A stretch of DNA of 64,000 bases from the NCBI RefSeq assembly GCF_001598475.1, contig NZ_BCZA01000003.1:372001-436000 (forward strand). The letters run 5' to 3'. This document shows, piece by piece, positions 10,719 through 19,918 of the stretch. Position 1 is the first letter of the stretch, and each line of letters begins with the position of its first letter. Under the pieces are notes generated by a model. The model was not told the DNA's origin. It searched no databases and saw only the letters and a program-made list of their open reading frames with translations. Made by a program: the position numbers and the translations under genes. This DNA is from Pantoea agglomerans NBRC 102470. Lineage in GTDB: Bacteria; Pseudomonadota; Gammaproteobacteria; Enterobacterales; Enterobacteriaceae.

Positions 10719-11074
10719 CGTACCACTCCTTGTTTTTTACTCATCAGAAAATCCATGTAAGGTGCCGATTCGGGAAACAGCTGCTTCTCGGTGGCAAACT
10801 GACCAAAGGCTTTATTGGTATCGCCGGTTTTGGCATAGAGCAGACCAAGCTGGGCGTGCAGGCCAGGCGCAACCGGCTGGTTAACGGCACGGGCTTTTTC
10901 AATGTCCAGATTCAGCGCATCGATCTGCTTCAGCGGATCGCTGCCCGGCTGATAGTAACTGTAAACCTGCTGCTGATAATCGCCCCAGTAATAGATCGTT
11001 TTCGGCGCTTTTGGCGCACAGCCTGCCAGCAACGCCGCTGCAATCAGCAGGCTGCTCAGTGTCATCATCTTCAT
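10715..11074 (-). CDS. DUF4810 lipoprotein
   Basis: 119 aa with lipobox LLAGC (Cys19). The mature part has the YYWGDY start and helical TPR-like segments typical of DUF4810 proteins (GLHAQLGLLYAKTGD). It overlaps the downstream DUF799 gene by ATGA and follows the CsgG-like gene by 11 bases, so the three are surely one operon. The function is not known; a partner role in a CsgG-based outer-membrane assembly is inferred from context. Confidence 0.85.
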   Translation of the reverse strand: MKMMTLSSLLIAAALLAGCAPKAPKTIYYWGDYQQQVYSYYQPGSDPLKQIDALNLDIEKARAVNQPVAPGLHAQLGLLYAKTGDTNKAFGQFATEKQLFPESAPYMDFLMSKKQGVVR

Positions 11075-11085
11075 TTACTGCTTCC

Positions 11086-11763
11086 TTATTTAGCCGGACG
11101 CCATGCGCCGTTGTTGATTCCATCCACTAAATGATCGACCGCTTCGCGAATCGCCAGATCCATCACTTTGCCGTTCAGCGTTGAGTCATAGCTGCTGGTG
11201 CCACCAAAGCCGATGACCTCACGTGCGGAGAGCTGATACTCGCCCGCGCCCTGGGTGCTGTAGACCACCTCTGAGGTGGTGACATCCACTACGTTCAGAT
11301 TCACTTTGGCATAGGCGATCTGCGTTTTGCCGCGGCCCAGAATGCCCCACAGCTGCTGATCGCCCACTTCTTTGCGGCCAAACTCGGTGATATCACCGGT
11401 GATGATGAAGTTCGCGCCTTTGATATTCTGCTGGCTGCGTTTGAAGTCCGACTCCTGCTGCAGCTCTTTCAGGTTGCTGCGATCCAGCACGCTGAACCGG
11501 TTGGTCTGCTGCAGATGGGTAATCAGAATGGTTTTTGACTGATTGCCCAGCCGATCGACACCATCAGAGAAAATGCCGTTCATATAGGAGGTGCGGTTAT
11601 CAAACTGACCCACCGCAATCGGGCTGCGCACGCCCTGATAAACCGGCTGGCTGGCCGCGCGAACCTGGGGGGCCTGAATAGCGCGGGAAGATTCAGTGGC
11701 GCAGCCGCTGATGAGCGAGGCCGTTAACAGGGAGAGTGCCGCAAAGGCATATTTTTTCTGCAT
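11086..11763 (-). CDS. CsgG-family outer-membrane lipoprotein
   Basis: 225 aa from the ATG at 11761-11763. That start gives a proper lipoprotein signal (MQKKYAFAALSLLTASLISGC, Cys21); an earlier in-frame ATG would add 30 non-signal residues. The mature protein has the CsgG fold hallmarks, including the conserved FSVLDRSNL segment and the later GTSSYDS. CsgG itself is the curli secretion pore, but no csgA/B/E/F genes are here, so this belongs to the separate CsgG-DUF4810-DUF799 lineage. It heads the trio operon. Confidence 0.87.
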   Translation of the reverse strand: MQKKYAFAALSLLTASLISGCATESSRAIQAPQVRAASQPVYQGVRSPIAVGQFDNRTSYMNGIFSDGVDRLGNQSKTILITHLQQTNRFSVLDRSNLKELQQESDFKRSQQNIKGANFIITGDITEFGRKEVGDQQLWGILGRGKTQIAYAKVNLNVVDVTTSEVVYSTQGAGEYQLSAREVIGFGGTSSYDSTLNGKVMDLAIREAVDHLVDGINNGAWRPAK

Positions 11764-11916
11764 TTCTAATCCATGAAGTGAAAGAGATGTAACCCGCGCC
11801 ATGGCGGTAAATTCTGGTTCTATCGACAGTCGGAGTAATGCCATAGCATTCATGATGCCGGTCTGTAGACTGTCGGCAGCAGACCGGAAGATCTTTAAGG
11901 AAAGTTGGCCAGTTAA

Positions 11917-12309
11917 ATGAATTTAATTAATATAACGATGAAAATGTTGCCGGGGGTGATTATTGCAATATCGCTCAGCGCCTGTCAGCATCCTGTGGCA
12001 AAGCAACGGGATAGCGTGGCAAACCTTTGTCAGCCGTCGAAAGATCCAGACAGCCAATCCTGTCACTGGACTAATCAAATGCAGCCAGTACTGAACCGGC
12101 AGTTCAGCGATGCGGCGCGTTACGCCGGTCAGCAATGTCTGGTACGGATGGAGTGGCAACCACACAGCAGACATTATGCGGTGACCCAGACGCAGGGTGA
12201 TGAAGCGCTCTGCCTGCGCGCCTGGCAACTGGTCGCGCAGACCCGCGATCTGCCGCCGCCGCCGGAGCCTGGACAACCGGCGTGGTTCGGCTTTGCGCCG
12301 CGCGGTTAG
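11917..12309 (+). CDS. Small lipoprotein with TolA C-terminal-like domain
   Basis: 130 aa. The hydrophobic N-terminus ends in LSAC, a lipobox. The mature part follows TolA domain III: an F-x-DAxxYAGxxC segment, a second cysteine in DEALCLRAW, then a DLPPPP tail like TolA's KIPKPP. In TolA this domain binds TolB, colicins and phage g3p; here it would be tethered to a membrane by lipid without the TolA stalk. An AAGGAAAG ribosome site supports 11917; 11938 is the alternative ATG. The stop overlaps that of the AraC gene by 4 bases, tail to tail. Its role is unknown. Confidence 0.75.
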   Translation: MNLINITMKMLPGVIIAISLSACQHPVAKQRDSVANLCQPSKDPDSQSCHWTNQMQPVLNRQFSDAARYAGQQCLVRMEWQPHSRHYAVTQTQGDEALCLRAWQLVAQTRDLPPPPEPGQPAWFGFAPRG

Positions 12310-13373
12310 CTGGCCAGACCTTCCTGACGCCACTGGCGCGGACTGATGCCAAACCAGCGACGAAACGCGCGTGAAAACGCGCTGACTTCCGAGTAGCCCA
12401 GCAGCAGCGCCATCTCAGAGATGGGCAGCTGCTTCTGCTGCAGATAGTGTGTCGCCATTTCGCAGCGCACCTGATCGACCAGCGCGGTAAAGCTGCTGCC
12501 CTCTTCGCGCAGCCGCCGCTGCAGTGACCAACTCGACAGTCCGAGCTTATCCGCCACCTCTTCCAGCACCGGCTCACCCTGCATCAGCGATAAATTAACC
12601 TGCGAACGCGCCTGCTCAATCATGCTCTGCTGCGACGTCACACGGTTAAGCCGCCGGATCGCATCCTGCATCACCATTAACAGGATCGGATCGCTCTCCG
12701 GCATGGCGCGCAGCAGATCGCGCTTGGGGATCACCAGTGAGTTAAACGGCTGATCGAACCAGACCGGCGCATCAAACACTTTGCAGTGATCGTGCCACTG
12801 GCCGGGACGCGGATGTTCAAAGTGGACTTCGCGCGGTGCCCAGTGTCTGCCTGCCACGTGGCGGATCAGATTCATAAACATCCCCAGCGTCAGCTCTGCA
12901 TCCTGTCGGCGCGACAGGATCGCGCCATGTCGCACCTGATAATCCAGCCGCCAGCACTCTCCCTTATCCACCAGCCGGGTTAAGGTGTCGTGCTGATGCC
13001 AGGGAAACGCGTTGACCACATTATGCAGCGCCTGTTCCAGCGTGGCGGAGCACAAACCGATGTAGCCGATCAGGCCTAATGACTGCGGTTTAAACTGCCT
13101 GCCGTAGTGCAAACCGAAGTTATCAAAACCGGAGTGACGCGCCGCCTCTTCCAGCACCCGACAGTAGTTAACCAGCCCCAGGCTGAGCGTCGGACTGGCC
13201 AGGCGCTCCGGATCGATGCCGCTGATGCCGAAGATACGATCAACATCGCCGCCCTGGGTATGAATAAAGTCGCCTAAGCCGGTCGCCGCCGCTGCCAGCA
13301 CGCCGTGATTGCCTGCCCCCGCCGCTGCCGAGCAGGCCGCAAACGCATCGGGCTTTATCAGTGTCGGATTCAT
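12306..13373 (-). CDS. AraC-family transcriptional regulator
   Basis: 355 aa with an N-terminal ligand-type domain of the arabinose-binding-like class (PF12625 type) and a C-terminal double helix-turn-helix with SLQRRLREEGSSF and the closing GYSEVSAFSRAFRRWFG segment. It is the first of two minus-strand genes facing away from the ethanolamine-type permease, so regulation of the adjacent kinase and permease is a reasonable guess. No operator could be assigned. Confidence 0.9.
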   Translation of the reverse strand: MNPTLIKPDAFAACSAAAGAGNHGVLAAAATGLGDFIHTQGGDVDRIFGISGIDPERLASPTLSLGLVNYCRVLEEAARHSGFDNFGLHYGRQFKPQSLGLIGYIGLCSATLEQALHNVVNAFPWHQHDTLTRLVDKGECWRLDYQVRHGAILSRRQDAELTLGMFMNLIRHVAGRHWAPREVHFEHPRPGQWHDHCKVFDAPVWFDQPFNSLVIPKRDLLRAMPESDPILLMVMQDAIRRLNRVTSQQSMIEQARSQVNLSLMQGEPVLEEVADKLGLSSWSLQRRLREEGSSFTALVDQVRCEMATHYLQQKQLPISEMALLLGYSEVSAFSRAFRRWFGISPRQWRQEGLAS

Positions 13374-13535
13374 GGTCGCCTCAGTCAGAATTCAGGTGGA
13401 TCACCCGTCACTTCTATCCGAGCAATTTCCATACCAGGTCCCTGATGCCCGACGCGCCGCCTGCGGGCATTCCGGGCGGCGTGCGGGCTACGCGCAGGGC
13501 ACTGCGGCGGCGCAGCGACGCCCGCCGCTGGTGCA

Positions 13536-14540
13536 TCAGACGCCGACCGGCAGCTGCTCACCTTCCAGATAACGGCGGCAGAGGCGGACCGAGTGGCTGG
13601 CCCACGCCGATCCCAGGCTGCGCGCCATTTCGGTTTCGGCATGTGATCCCACCCACGCGGTAAGCTGGATACGACGCTGGATCAACAGCGCGGGCAGCAT
13701 GGCCATCTCCGCATCGCTGATATGCGCCACCTGCTCATAGCCGCGGATCCAGTGATCGATCCACTCTGGCGCGCGCGGATGATGCTCAACAAAACTGATC
13801 GCCGCCGCCAGATCGTGCAGATACCAGCCGAGCCCGCAGTCATCGAAATCGATCACCCGCGTTTCGCCCTTGTGCAGCAGCAGATTGGTCAGCCGCAGAT
13901 CGGCGTGGATCAGGCCATAGCGATCCGATCCTTTACCGAACTGCGTCATCGCCGCGCCGACCTGGCTTATCGCCTGCTCTACCACGCCATGATCGGCAGG
14001 ATTCAGATTCGGCGCATCCTGCCAGCGTCCCCAGTGACTCTCTGCGCTGGTCATGGTGTGGTGATCCCAGATGATGCGCTGGAAACCCGCAGGCGGCTGC
14101 CACTGTTTACTGTGCTGATGCAGCCGCGCGGTGATCTGGCCGAGCTGCTGAAAAGCGCGGGGATCGACGTCGGTGGTCGGCATCTCTCCGTCGATCCAGT
14201 GAAACAGCACCACGTAGCGTTCACCGCCCTCCGGCAGCCGCAGCGTCAGCACGGTTTCGCCCTCTTTGTCCGGCACCGCTTCCGGCACCATAATGCCGGT
14301 TTCGCGCAGTGCATTGAGCCACAGCAGTTCACTGACGATGTCGGCTTTTTGATGATAATCGCCGCGATGCAGTCGCAGCGCATAACGCCGGCCTGCCGCC
14401 TGCAGCAGAAACGTGGCGTTCTCTGAGCGGCACAGCAGGCTGAGCTGGCCCTGCAGCGCGGCGGGATAACAGGCCAGCGCCTGCTGCGCCATCAGGGTGA
14501 GTTGGGAATCAGTCAGGTTGTCATATTGTTTAGCGCTCAT
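13536..14540 (-). CDS. APH-family small-molecule kinase (aminoglycoside/choline-kinase fold)
   Basis: 334 aa phosphotransferase with the Brenner motif H212-x-D214-x4-N219 (LIHADLRLTNLL) and the metal-binding DFD at 231-233. This fold covers choline, ethanolamine, homoserine and hydroxylysine kinases as well as antibiotic kinases. Its neighbour is an ethanolamine-type amine permease read divergently, so an imported amino alcohol is a better guess than an antibiotic; hydroxylysine kinase-like activity is another option. The substrate cannot be told from the sequence. Confidence 0.85.
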   Translation of the reverse strand: MSAKQYDNLTDSQLTLMAQQALACYPAALQGQLSLLCRSENATFLLQAAGRRYALRLHRGDYHQKADIVSELLWLNALRETGIMVPEAVPDKEGETVLTLRLPEGGERYVVLFHWIDGEMPTTDVDPRAFQQLGQITARLHQHSKQWQPPAGFQRIIWDHHTMTSAESHWGRWQDAPNLNPADHGVVEQAISQVGAAMTQFGKGSDRYGLIHADLRLTNLLLHKGETRVIDFDDCGLGWYLHDLAAAISFVEHHPRAPEWIDHWIRGYEQVAHISDAEMAMLPALLIQRRIQLTAWVGSHAETEMARSLGSAWASHSVRLCRRYLEGEQLPVGV

Positions 14541-14789
14541 CAGTCCGGCTCCTTGTCACTTGCGTTATCTCAGCATGCGTTGCCAGAAGGTGAGCTGCTT
14601 GACTCCGGAAGAGACAAAGTTGACCGCAGCGTGCAGCTGGCCCGGTTGTTGCCTGTGAGTTGACCGTGGAGGACAGAAGTCACTGCGCCCGCGTCAAGTC
14701 GTGGCGAGTAATGCAACGGCATTATCCCCTTAATGTAGCGTAATGGCGGTGTAACGCCGCGTGAGACCAACAACGACGGGGATAACAGT

Positions 14790-16154
14790 ATGACAAACAG
14801 ACTCAAGCCCACTCTGGGCACCCTGCATCTGTGGGGGATTGCGGTTGGCCTGGTCATTTCAGGCGAATATTTTGGCTGGAGTTACGGCTGGGCCGTGGCG
14901 GGCACGCTGGGATTTCTGGTCACCACCGCGTTGATCGCCACGCTCTATACCTGCTTTATTTTTAGCTTCACCGAACTGACCACCGCGATCCCCCATGCAG
15001 GCGGGCCATTTGCCTATAGTCGCCGCGCCTTTGGCGAAACCGGCGGACTGATTGCCGGTCTGGCGACGCTGATTGAGTTTGTCTTTGCGCCACCGGCGAT
15101 TGCCATGGCGATTGGGGCTTATCTCAACGTGCAGTATCCCGAACTGAACCCGAAGACTGCGGCGGTCGGCGCCTATCTGCTGTTTATGACGCTGAATATT
15201 CTCGGCGTAAAACTGGCGGCGATGTTTGAACTGGTTGTGACGGTGCTGGCGGTGATTGAACTGCTGGTGTTTATGGGTGTGGTTTCACCCGGCTTCAGCC
15301 TGGCGAACTTCGCCGCACACGGCTGGGCAGGCAGTGACAGCTTCGGACTGCCCGCCTTCTCCGGCATTTTCGCCGCCATTCCTTTTGCCATCTGGTTTTT
15401 CCTGGCCATTGAAGGCGCGGCGATGGCGGCCGAAGAGGCGAAAGATCCGACCCGGACCATTCCCCGCGCCTACATCAGCGGAATTCTGACGCTGGTGGTG
15501 CTGGCGATAGGTGTGATGCTGATGGCGGGCGGCGCGGGCGACTGGCGCAAACTTGCCGATATTAACGATCCGCTGCCGCAGGCGATGAAAATGATTGTCG
15601 GCGAACACTCTAACTGGATGCATATGCTGGTGTGGATTGGACTGTTTGGCCTGATTGCCAGCTTCCACGGCATCATCCTCGGCTATTCACGGCAGTTTTT
15701 TGCCCTGGCACGCGCGGGCTATCTGCCGCCTTCTCTGGCCAAACTTTCGCGTTTCCAGACCCCGCATCGGGCGATTATTCTCGGCGGCGTGCTGGGTATC
15801 GCGGCAATTTACAGCGATGGTGTGATTAATCTGCAGGGGATGACGCTGACGGCGGCGATGATCACCATGGCGGTATTTGGCGCGATTGTGATGTACATCA
15901 TGAGTATGCTGAGCCTGTTTAAACTGCGCCGCAGCGCGCCGGAGATGGTCCGCAGTTTCCGCGCGCCGGGCTATCCGATTGTTCCGGGCATCGCCCTGCT
16001 GCTGTCGGTGGTCTGTCTGCTGGCGATGCTGTGGTTTAATCCGGTGATAGGCGCGCTGTTTTTCGCCATCATGCTGGCAGGCTATCTCTACTTCCTCGCC
16101 ACCAAAGCGCAGCGCGATCGGGCGCCGCAGGACAGTATGCTGGTCGGCGAATAA
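14790..16154 (+). CDS. eat: Ethanolamine permease (APC superfamily)
   Basis: 454 aa inner-membrane amine/amino acid carrier with about 12 hydrophobic helices. The N-terminal LWGIAVGLVISGEYFGWSYG and the EGAAMAAEEAKDP segment are characteristic of the ethanolamine permease subgroup. There are no eut enzymes next to it; instead it faces an APH-type kinase and an AraC regulator across a 249-base divergent promoter region. Transport of ethanolamine is known for the family; the fate of the substrate here is open. Confidence 0.88.
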   Translation: MTNRLKPTLGTLHLWGIAVGLVISGEYFGWSYGWAVAGTLGFLVTTALIATLYTCFIFSFTELTTAIPHAGGPFAYSRRAFGETGGLIAGLATLIEFVFAPPAIAMAIGAYLNVQYPELNPKTAAVGAYLLFMTLNILGVKLAAMFELVVTVLAVIELLVFMGVVSPGFSLANFAAHGWAGSDSFGLPAFSGIFAAIPFAIWFFLAIEGAAMAAEEAKDPTRTIPRAYISGILTLVVLAIGVMLMAGGAGDWRKLADINDPLPQAMKMIVGEHSNWMHMLVWIGLFGLIASFHGIILGYSRQFFALARAGYLPPSLAKLSRFQTPHRAIILGGVLGIAAIYSDGVINLQGMTLTAAMITMAVFGAIVMYIMSMLSLFKLRRSAPEMVRSFRAPGYPIVPGIALLLSVVCLLAMLWFNPVIGALFFAIMLAGYLYFLATKAQRDRAPQDSMLVGE

Positions 16155-16237
16155 AAGCGGCGCGGGTGAGTGCCTTGGGTTAACGATTCAGCGCCGGGTC
16201 TCTCTGGCGCTGAATCGTCAGCGGATGCTCGGGTAAC

Positions 16238-17149
16238 TCAGCCGTTAAGCGGCCAGAGCCACGCCGCACCGCGTACGCCGCTGGAGTCGCCATGCTGCGC
16301 CTTCAGCACCGGCGTTTCACACTCCCCGCCAAATACCCACTTCTTCATCAGCACCGGCACGGTCTGATAGAGACGATCCACATTGCTCATCCCACCGCCC
16401 AGTACAATCACATCGGGATCGATCAGGTTTACCACCTGCGCCAGCGATTTTGCCAGCCGCAACTCATAGCGGCTCATCGCCAGTTCGGCGATCGGATCCT
16501 GCTGCGCCAGCAGCGAGGCGATCTCCGCACCTTTGCGATGTACGCCGCTCAGCCGCTGATAGTCGATACCAAAACCGGTGCCTGAAACAAAGGTCTCAAT
16601 ACAGCCCTGCTGCCCGCAATAACAGGGCACTTCCTGACGGTAGCGCAGCTCATCCTCATCCATCCACGGCAGCGGATTGTGGCCCCACTCACCGGCATTG
16701 CCGTTGCCCCCGATACGCGACTCACCGTTGATCGCCACACCGGCACCCGATCCGGTGCCGATGATCACGGCAAACACCAGCGACTGTCCGGCACCGGCAC
16801 CGTCGATCGCTTCCGACACCGCCAGGCAGTTGGCGTCGTTGGCGATACGCACTTCCCGGTTCAGCGCCTGCGCCAGATCTTTATCCAGCGGCTGACCGTT
16901 GAGCCAGGTGGAGTTGGCATTTTTTACCCGCTTACTGTAGGGCGAAAGCGTGCCGGGAATACCGAGGCCGACCGTGCCGGTTTCGCCGGTTTTCTGCTCC
17001 GCCAGCGTGACCAGATCGACAATCGCCTGTACCGTTGCCTGATAGTCATCACGCGGGGTATTCACCCGGTGGCGGAACAGCTCCTCTCCCTTATCCGACA
17101 ATGCGATCACTTCTGTCTTGGTGCCACCCAGATCTATGCCTATGCGCAA
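16238..17149 (-). CDS. mak: Fructokinase Mak (ROK family)
   Basis: Phosphorylates fructose (and mannose more weakly) with ATP in the cytoplasm. 303 aa, strongly similar to E. coli Mak (YajF). The ATP-binding GIDLGGTKT opens the protein, and the ROK zinc motif [12 protein letters not shown] and the late [10 protein letters not shown] segment are present. It is divergent from rdgC as in E. coli, placing the preceding AraC/kinase/permease block and the lipoprotein trio as insertions between sbcC and mak. Confidence 0.96.
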   Translation of the reverse strand: MRIGIDLGGTKTEVIALSDKGEELFRHRVNTPRDDYQATVQAIVDLVTLAEQKTGETGTVGLGIPGTLSPYSKRVKNANSTWLNGQPLDKDLAQALNREVRIANDANCLAVSEAIDGAGAGQSLVFAVIIGTGSGAGVAINGESRIGGNGNAGEWGHNPLPWMDEDELRYRQEVPCYCGQQGCIETFVSGTGFGIDYQRLSGVHRKGAEIASLLAQQDPIAELAMSRYELRLAKSLAQVVNLIDPDVIVLGGGMSNVDRLYQTVPVLMKKWVFGGECETPVLKAQHGDSSGVRGAAWLWPLNG

Positions 17150-17295
17150 GATTACGTCCTCGTTATTCGTTCAGGTGAGAGATACAGTAAAAGGCGTCTG
17201 CCGGAAAGGCAATGAAACCACTCCGATGTTTCGCTATCATGCGCGCTGACTCTCGCAGACTTGTGCGCCCGATCGCGCCACGGTAAGGAATCCCG

Positions 17296-18207
17296 ATGTT
17301 GTGGTTTAAAAATATGATGGTTTATCGTCTGAATCGTGACATTCCGCTGTCCGCAGATGAGATGGAAAAGCAGCTCGACGCCTTCACGTTTTCACCGTGT
17401 GGCAGTCAGGATATGAGCAAGACCGGCTGGGTCTCGCCGATGGGCAACCGCAGCGATGCGCTGACCCATGAAAACAAAGGCCAGATTGTGATTTGCGCCC
17501 GCAAAGAAGAGAAAATCCTGCCTTCGCCGGTGGTGAAACAGGCGCTGGAAGCGAAAATCGACAAGCTGGAATCTGAGCAGAGCCGCAAGCTCAAAAAGAC
17601 CGAAAAAGATTCGCTGAAAGATGAAGTGCTGCACAGCCTGCTGCCGCGCGCCTTCAGCCGTTTCAGCCAGACCTACCTGTGGATCGACACGGTCAACAAC
17701 CTGATTATGGTTGACTGTGCCAGCGCAAAAAAAGCGGAAGATACCCTGGCGCTACTGCGCAAAAGCCTGGGCTCACTGCCGGTGGTGCCGCTGACGCTGG
17801 AAAGCCCGATTGAACTGACCCTGACAGAATGGGTACGTTCAGGCGAGCTGCCTGCCGGATTCGCCCTGATGGATGAAGCGGAGCTGAAAGCGCTGCTGGA
17901 AGATGGCGGCGTTATCCGCTGCAAGAAACAGGATCTGGTGTGCGATGAGATCGCCAACCACATCGAAGCGGGTAAGCTGGTAACCAAACTGGCGCTCGAC
18001 TGGCAGGAGCGCATTCAGTTCGTGCTGGCCGATGATGGTTCAGTGAAGCGTCTGAAGTTCAGCGACACGCTGCGCGACCAGAACGACGATATTGACCGCG
18101 AAGATTTTGCACAGCGCTTTGATGCGGATTTTATTCTGATGACCAGCGAACTGGCCGCACTGACCAGCAATCTGGTTGAAGCGTTGGGCGGCGAAGCCCA
18201 GCGTTAA
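17296..18207 (+). CDS. rdgC: Recombination-associated protein RdgC
   Basis: Nucleoid-associated, ring-shaped double-strand DNA-binding protein that inhibits RecA-promoted exchange. 303 aa, the same length as E. coli RdgC, starting [19 protein letters not shown]. The 3' side is unusual: 41 bases after the stop a long inverted-repeat element begins that separates it from ppnP. Confidence 0.97.
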   Translation: MLWFKNMMVYRLNRDIPLSADEMEKQLDAFTFSPCGSQDMSKTGWVSPMGNRSDALTHENKGQIVICARKEEKILPSPVVKQALEAKIDKLESEQSRKLKKTEKDSLKDEVLHSLLPRAFSRFSQTYLWIDTVNNLIMVDCASAKKAEDTLALLRKSLGSLPVVPLTLESPIELTLTEWVRSGELPAGFALMDEAELKALLEDGGVIRCKKQDLVCDEIANHIEAGKLVTKLALDWQERIQFVLADDGSVKRLKFSDTLRDQNDDIDREDFAQRFDADFILMTSELAALTSNLVEALGGEAQR

Positions 18208-18247
18208 TCAGTCACCGGCAGAATCATCCTGACAGACGATATTCGCC

Positions 18248-18854
18248 AAAAAAATGGCCGCTAAGCGGTAATGTCAGTCAGTTAAGCGACAGGTGATACC
18301 GCAGTCTGGTGCCGGGCAGGGGCTGGCGGTCCTCGCGCCGCTTCGCGGTTCCTTCACTTCATTCGCCTGCCTGACGGACCGCCGGGGATGGCACATCCTG
18401 TGCCGCCCCGCCTTTCGCCCGCGTCCTGCGGGCTCTCCTGGCAGACTCATTCTGTTCAGCGCTGCGGATTGCCTGCCCCTGCCCGCCACCGGCCTGCTCT
18501 GAAACTTCAGTGTGTATTGTTAAAAAGGGCACGAGCGTGGAGGCCTGAGCGCCTCTGCTGCTGAAAGGGCTATCCGCAGCGCTGAGGCGTGACGGTGGGC
18601 CAGAAGTCCACGCCGGGAAGCGTGGACAGTTCGGGGCCGGCCAGGGAGGGCCGATCCCCGAACGGTTCGTCGGCACAACGTCAAAGCCGAAGGAACCGCG
18701 TGAGCGGCGCGAGGACGGCCCGGCAGCAGCAGAGGTGCGCTGGCCCGCACTGCGGCACGCTCGCCCTGACAAAAAAGCTGCCACGTTTGACCGTGACAGC
18801 CTTTACAAATCTAATCTTAACTGACCAGCATTACCGCTAAGCGGCCATTTTTTT
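18248..18854. repeat. Nested inverted-repeat non-coding element between rdgC and ppnP
   Basis: The ends are 39-base inverted repeats (18248-18286 and 18816-18854) differing at only 3 positions. Each arm holds CCGCTAAGCGG next to a 7-base A or T run oriented so that outward transcripts meet a hairpin plus U tract. Inside are a second inverted pair (18329-18355 with 18689-18716, GTCCTCGCGCCGCT...GGTTCCTTC), a third 14-base pair (18456-18469 with 18572-18585), and local hairpins at 18390-18404, 18418-18432, 18540-18555, 18606-18627 and 18629-18663. Frames of up to 141 codons inside are low-complexity and lack ribosome sites. The G+C is high. It looks like a dispersed mobile or structured RNA element; this is inference. 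Confidence 0.75.
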
Positions 18855-19144
18855 TAATCTTTCAGGTAACGGCAGAGATAGGAACTTGGCTCGCCAACCT
18901 GCAGATGAAATTCGCTGTGACCCGGCACGTTAAACACCGAACCCGCTTCAAACCATTTCCACTCGGTTTCACCTGGCAGTAATACCTTAAGCGAGCCGCT
19001 GACCACGGTCATCTCCTCCGGCTGGCCGGTACCGAATGTGTATTCGCCTTCAGCCATTACGCCCACGCTGGCACGTCCGGTGCTCGCACTGTCAAAACCG
19101 ATAGACTTAACTTTTCCGTCAAAATACTCACTTACGTTGAGCAT
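18854..19144 (-). CDS. ppnP: Pyrimidine/purine nucleoside phosphorylase PpnP
   Basis: 96 aa cupin-fold enzyme that phosphorolyses several nucleosides; equivalent of E. coli YaiE. The start at 19142-19144 gives [17 protein letters not shown], aligning with YaiE; an upstream ATG 18 bases earlier is less likely. The C-terminus retains [16 protein letters not shown]. The stop codon TAA lies inside the T run that closes the inverted-repeat element. Confidence 0.95.
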   Translation of the reverse strand: MLNVSEYFDGKVKSIGFDSASTGRASVGVMAEGEYTFGTGQPEEMTVVSGSLKVLLPGETEWKWFEAGSVFNVPGHSEFHLQVGEPSSYLCRYLKD

Positions 19145-19239
19145 AATAGTTCTCCAGAGCACATGTTGTGTGTCTGGCAGTGTAGAAGGGAACCCGCTGA
19201 TCTGTCACGCGAAATGATGGCCGTTTGTGATCTCTTCAC

Positions 19240-19917
19240 TCAGGGAAGCAACTCCGCCGCCAGGCGCGCCACCAGCTGATTAGAGAGCAGAACCGGTACG
19301 CCCAGCCGCTGCTGTAACCCTATCCGATGCTGCTGGTGATAACCCATACAGTCGAGCACCACCAGCGCTGCGCCCTGCGCTTTCAGACTGTTTGCAGCAT
19401 CGGCGAAGGTTGCCTGATCGCCCTGATAGGGACTGGCGACCGCAAAGCAGGGCTGCGCGGGCAGTTGCTGCCACTTACCTGCCTGCTCAACAATCTGCTC
19501 CTCAACCGGCACGACAATGCCGACCCGCTGCTGCTGCACCATGGCGCAGATGAGCGGTGGAATCAGGCGATCCGGCTCCAGCAGTAGCGCACGCTGGGTG
19601 CGGAGCCGGCTGAATTCACCGGTGCAGAGCAGCAGAATGGTCGCATAGCCCGCCTGTTCCAGCGCACTGATTTTGCGCTGCAATCCCTGCTCCACTTTCG
19701 AGGCCGCCAGCCGCACCTGTTCGCCACTCTGCAGCCGCGACACCAGAACCCGGTCGCCCGCTGCTGGCGCGAAGCGTGCGGCAATCTCTGCCGCGCTGAG
19801 TCCATCCAGTAAACCGGCGTGATCGGTCAGCGCATCCGGCAGATGCTGCCGCAGCAGCGGCAGAATATCGCTGCGCGGAGACTGGCCGATAGTCAGCGTT
19901 ACCAGTGGTTTCGTCAT
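19240..19917 (-). CDS. aroM: AroM family protein
   Basis: 225 aa, as long as E. coli AroM, which is a protein of unknown biochemical function named for its TyrR-linked operon. The start at 19917 (MTKPLVTLTIGQSPR) is supported by alignment; the upstream ATG at 19956 would run into the next gene. The C-terminus VPVLLSNQLVARLAAELL is nearly identical to AroM. The gene is separated from the DUF1177 stop by a single base. In E. coli aroM follows aroL-yaiA directly; here it sits at the end of an OPT-DUF1177 operon. Confidence 0.93.
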   Translation of the reverse strand: MTKPLVTLTIGQSPRSDILPLLRQHLPDALTDHAGLLDGLSAAEIAARFAPAAGDRVLVSRLQSGEQVRLAASKVEQGLQRKISALEQAGYATILLLCTGEFSRLRTQRALLLEPDRLIPPLICAMVQQQRVGIVVPVEEQIVEQAGKWQQLPAQPCFAVASPYQGDQATFADAANSLKAQGAALVVLDCMGYHQQHRIGLQQRLGVPVLLSNQLVARLAAELLP

Positions 19918-19918
19918 C

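Noticed and set aside
18359-18784. 141-codon minus-strand frame and shorter frames inside the rdgC-ppnP element
   Set aside because: Low-complexity Arg/Ser/Ala/Pro composition, no ribosome site, and dense hairpins explain the open frames in G+C-rich DNA.
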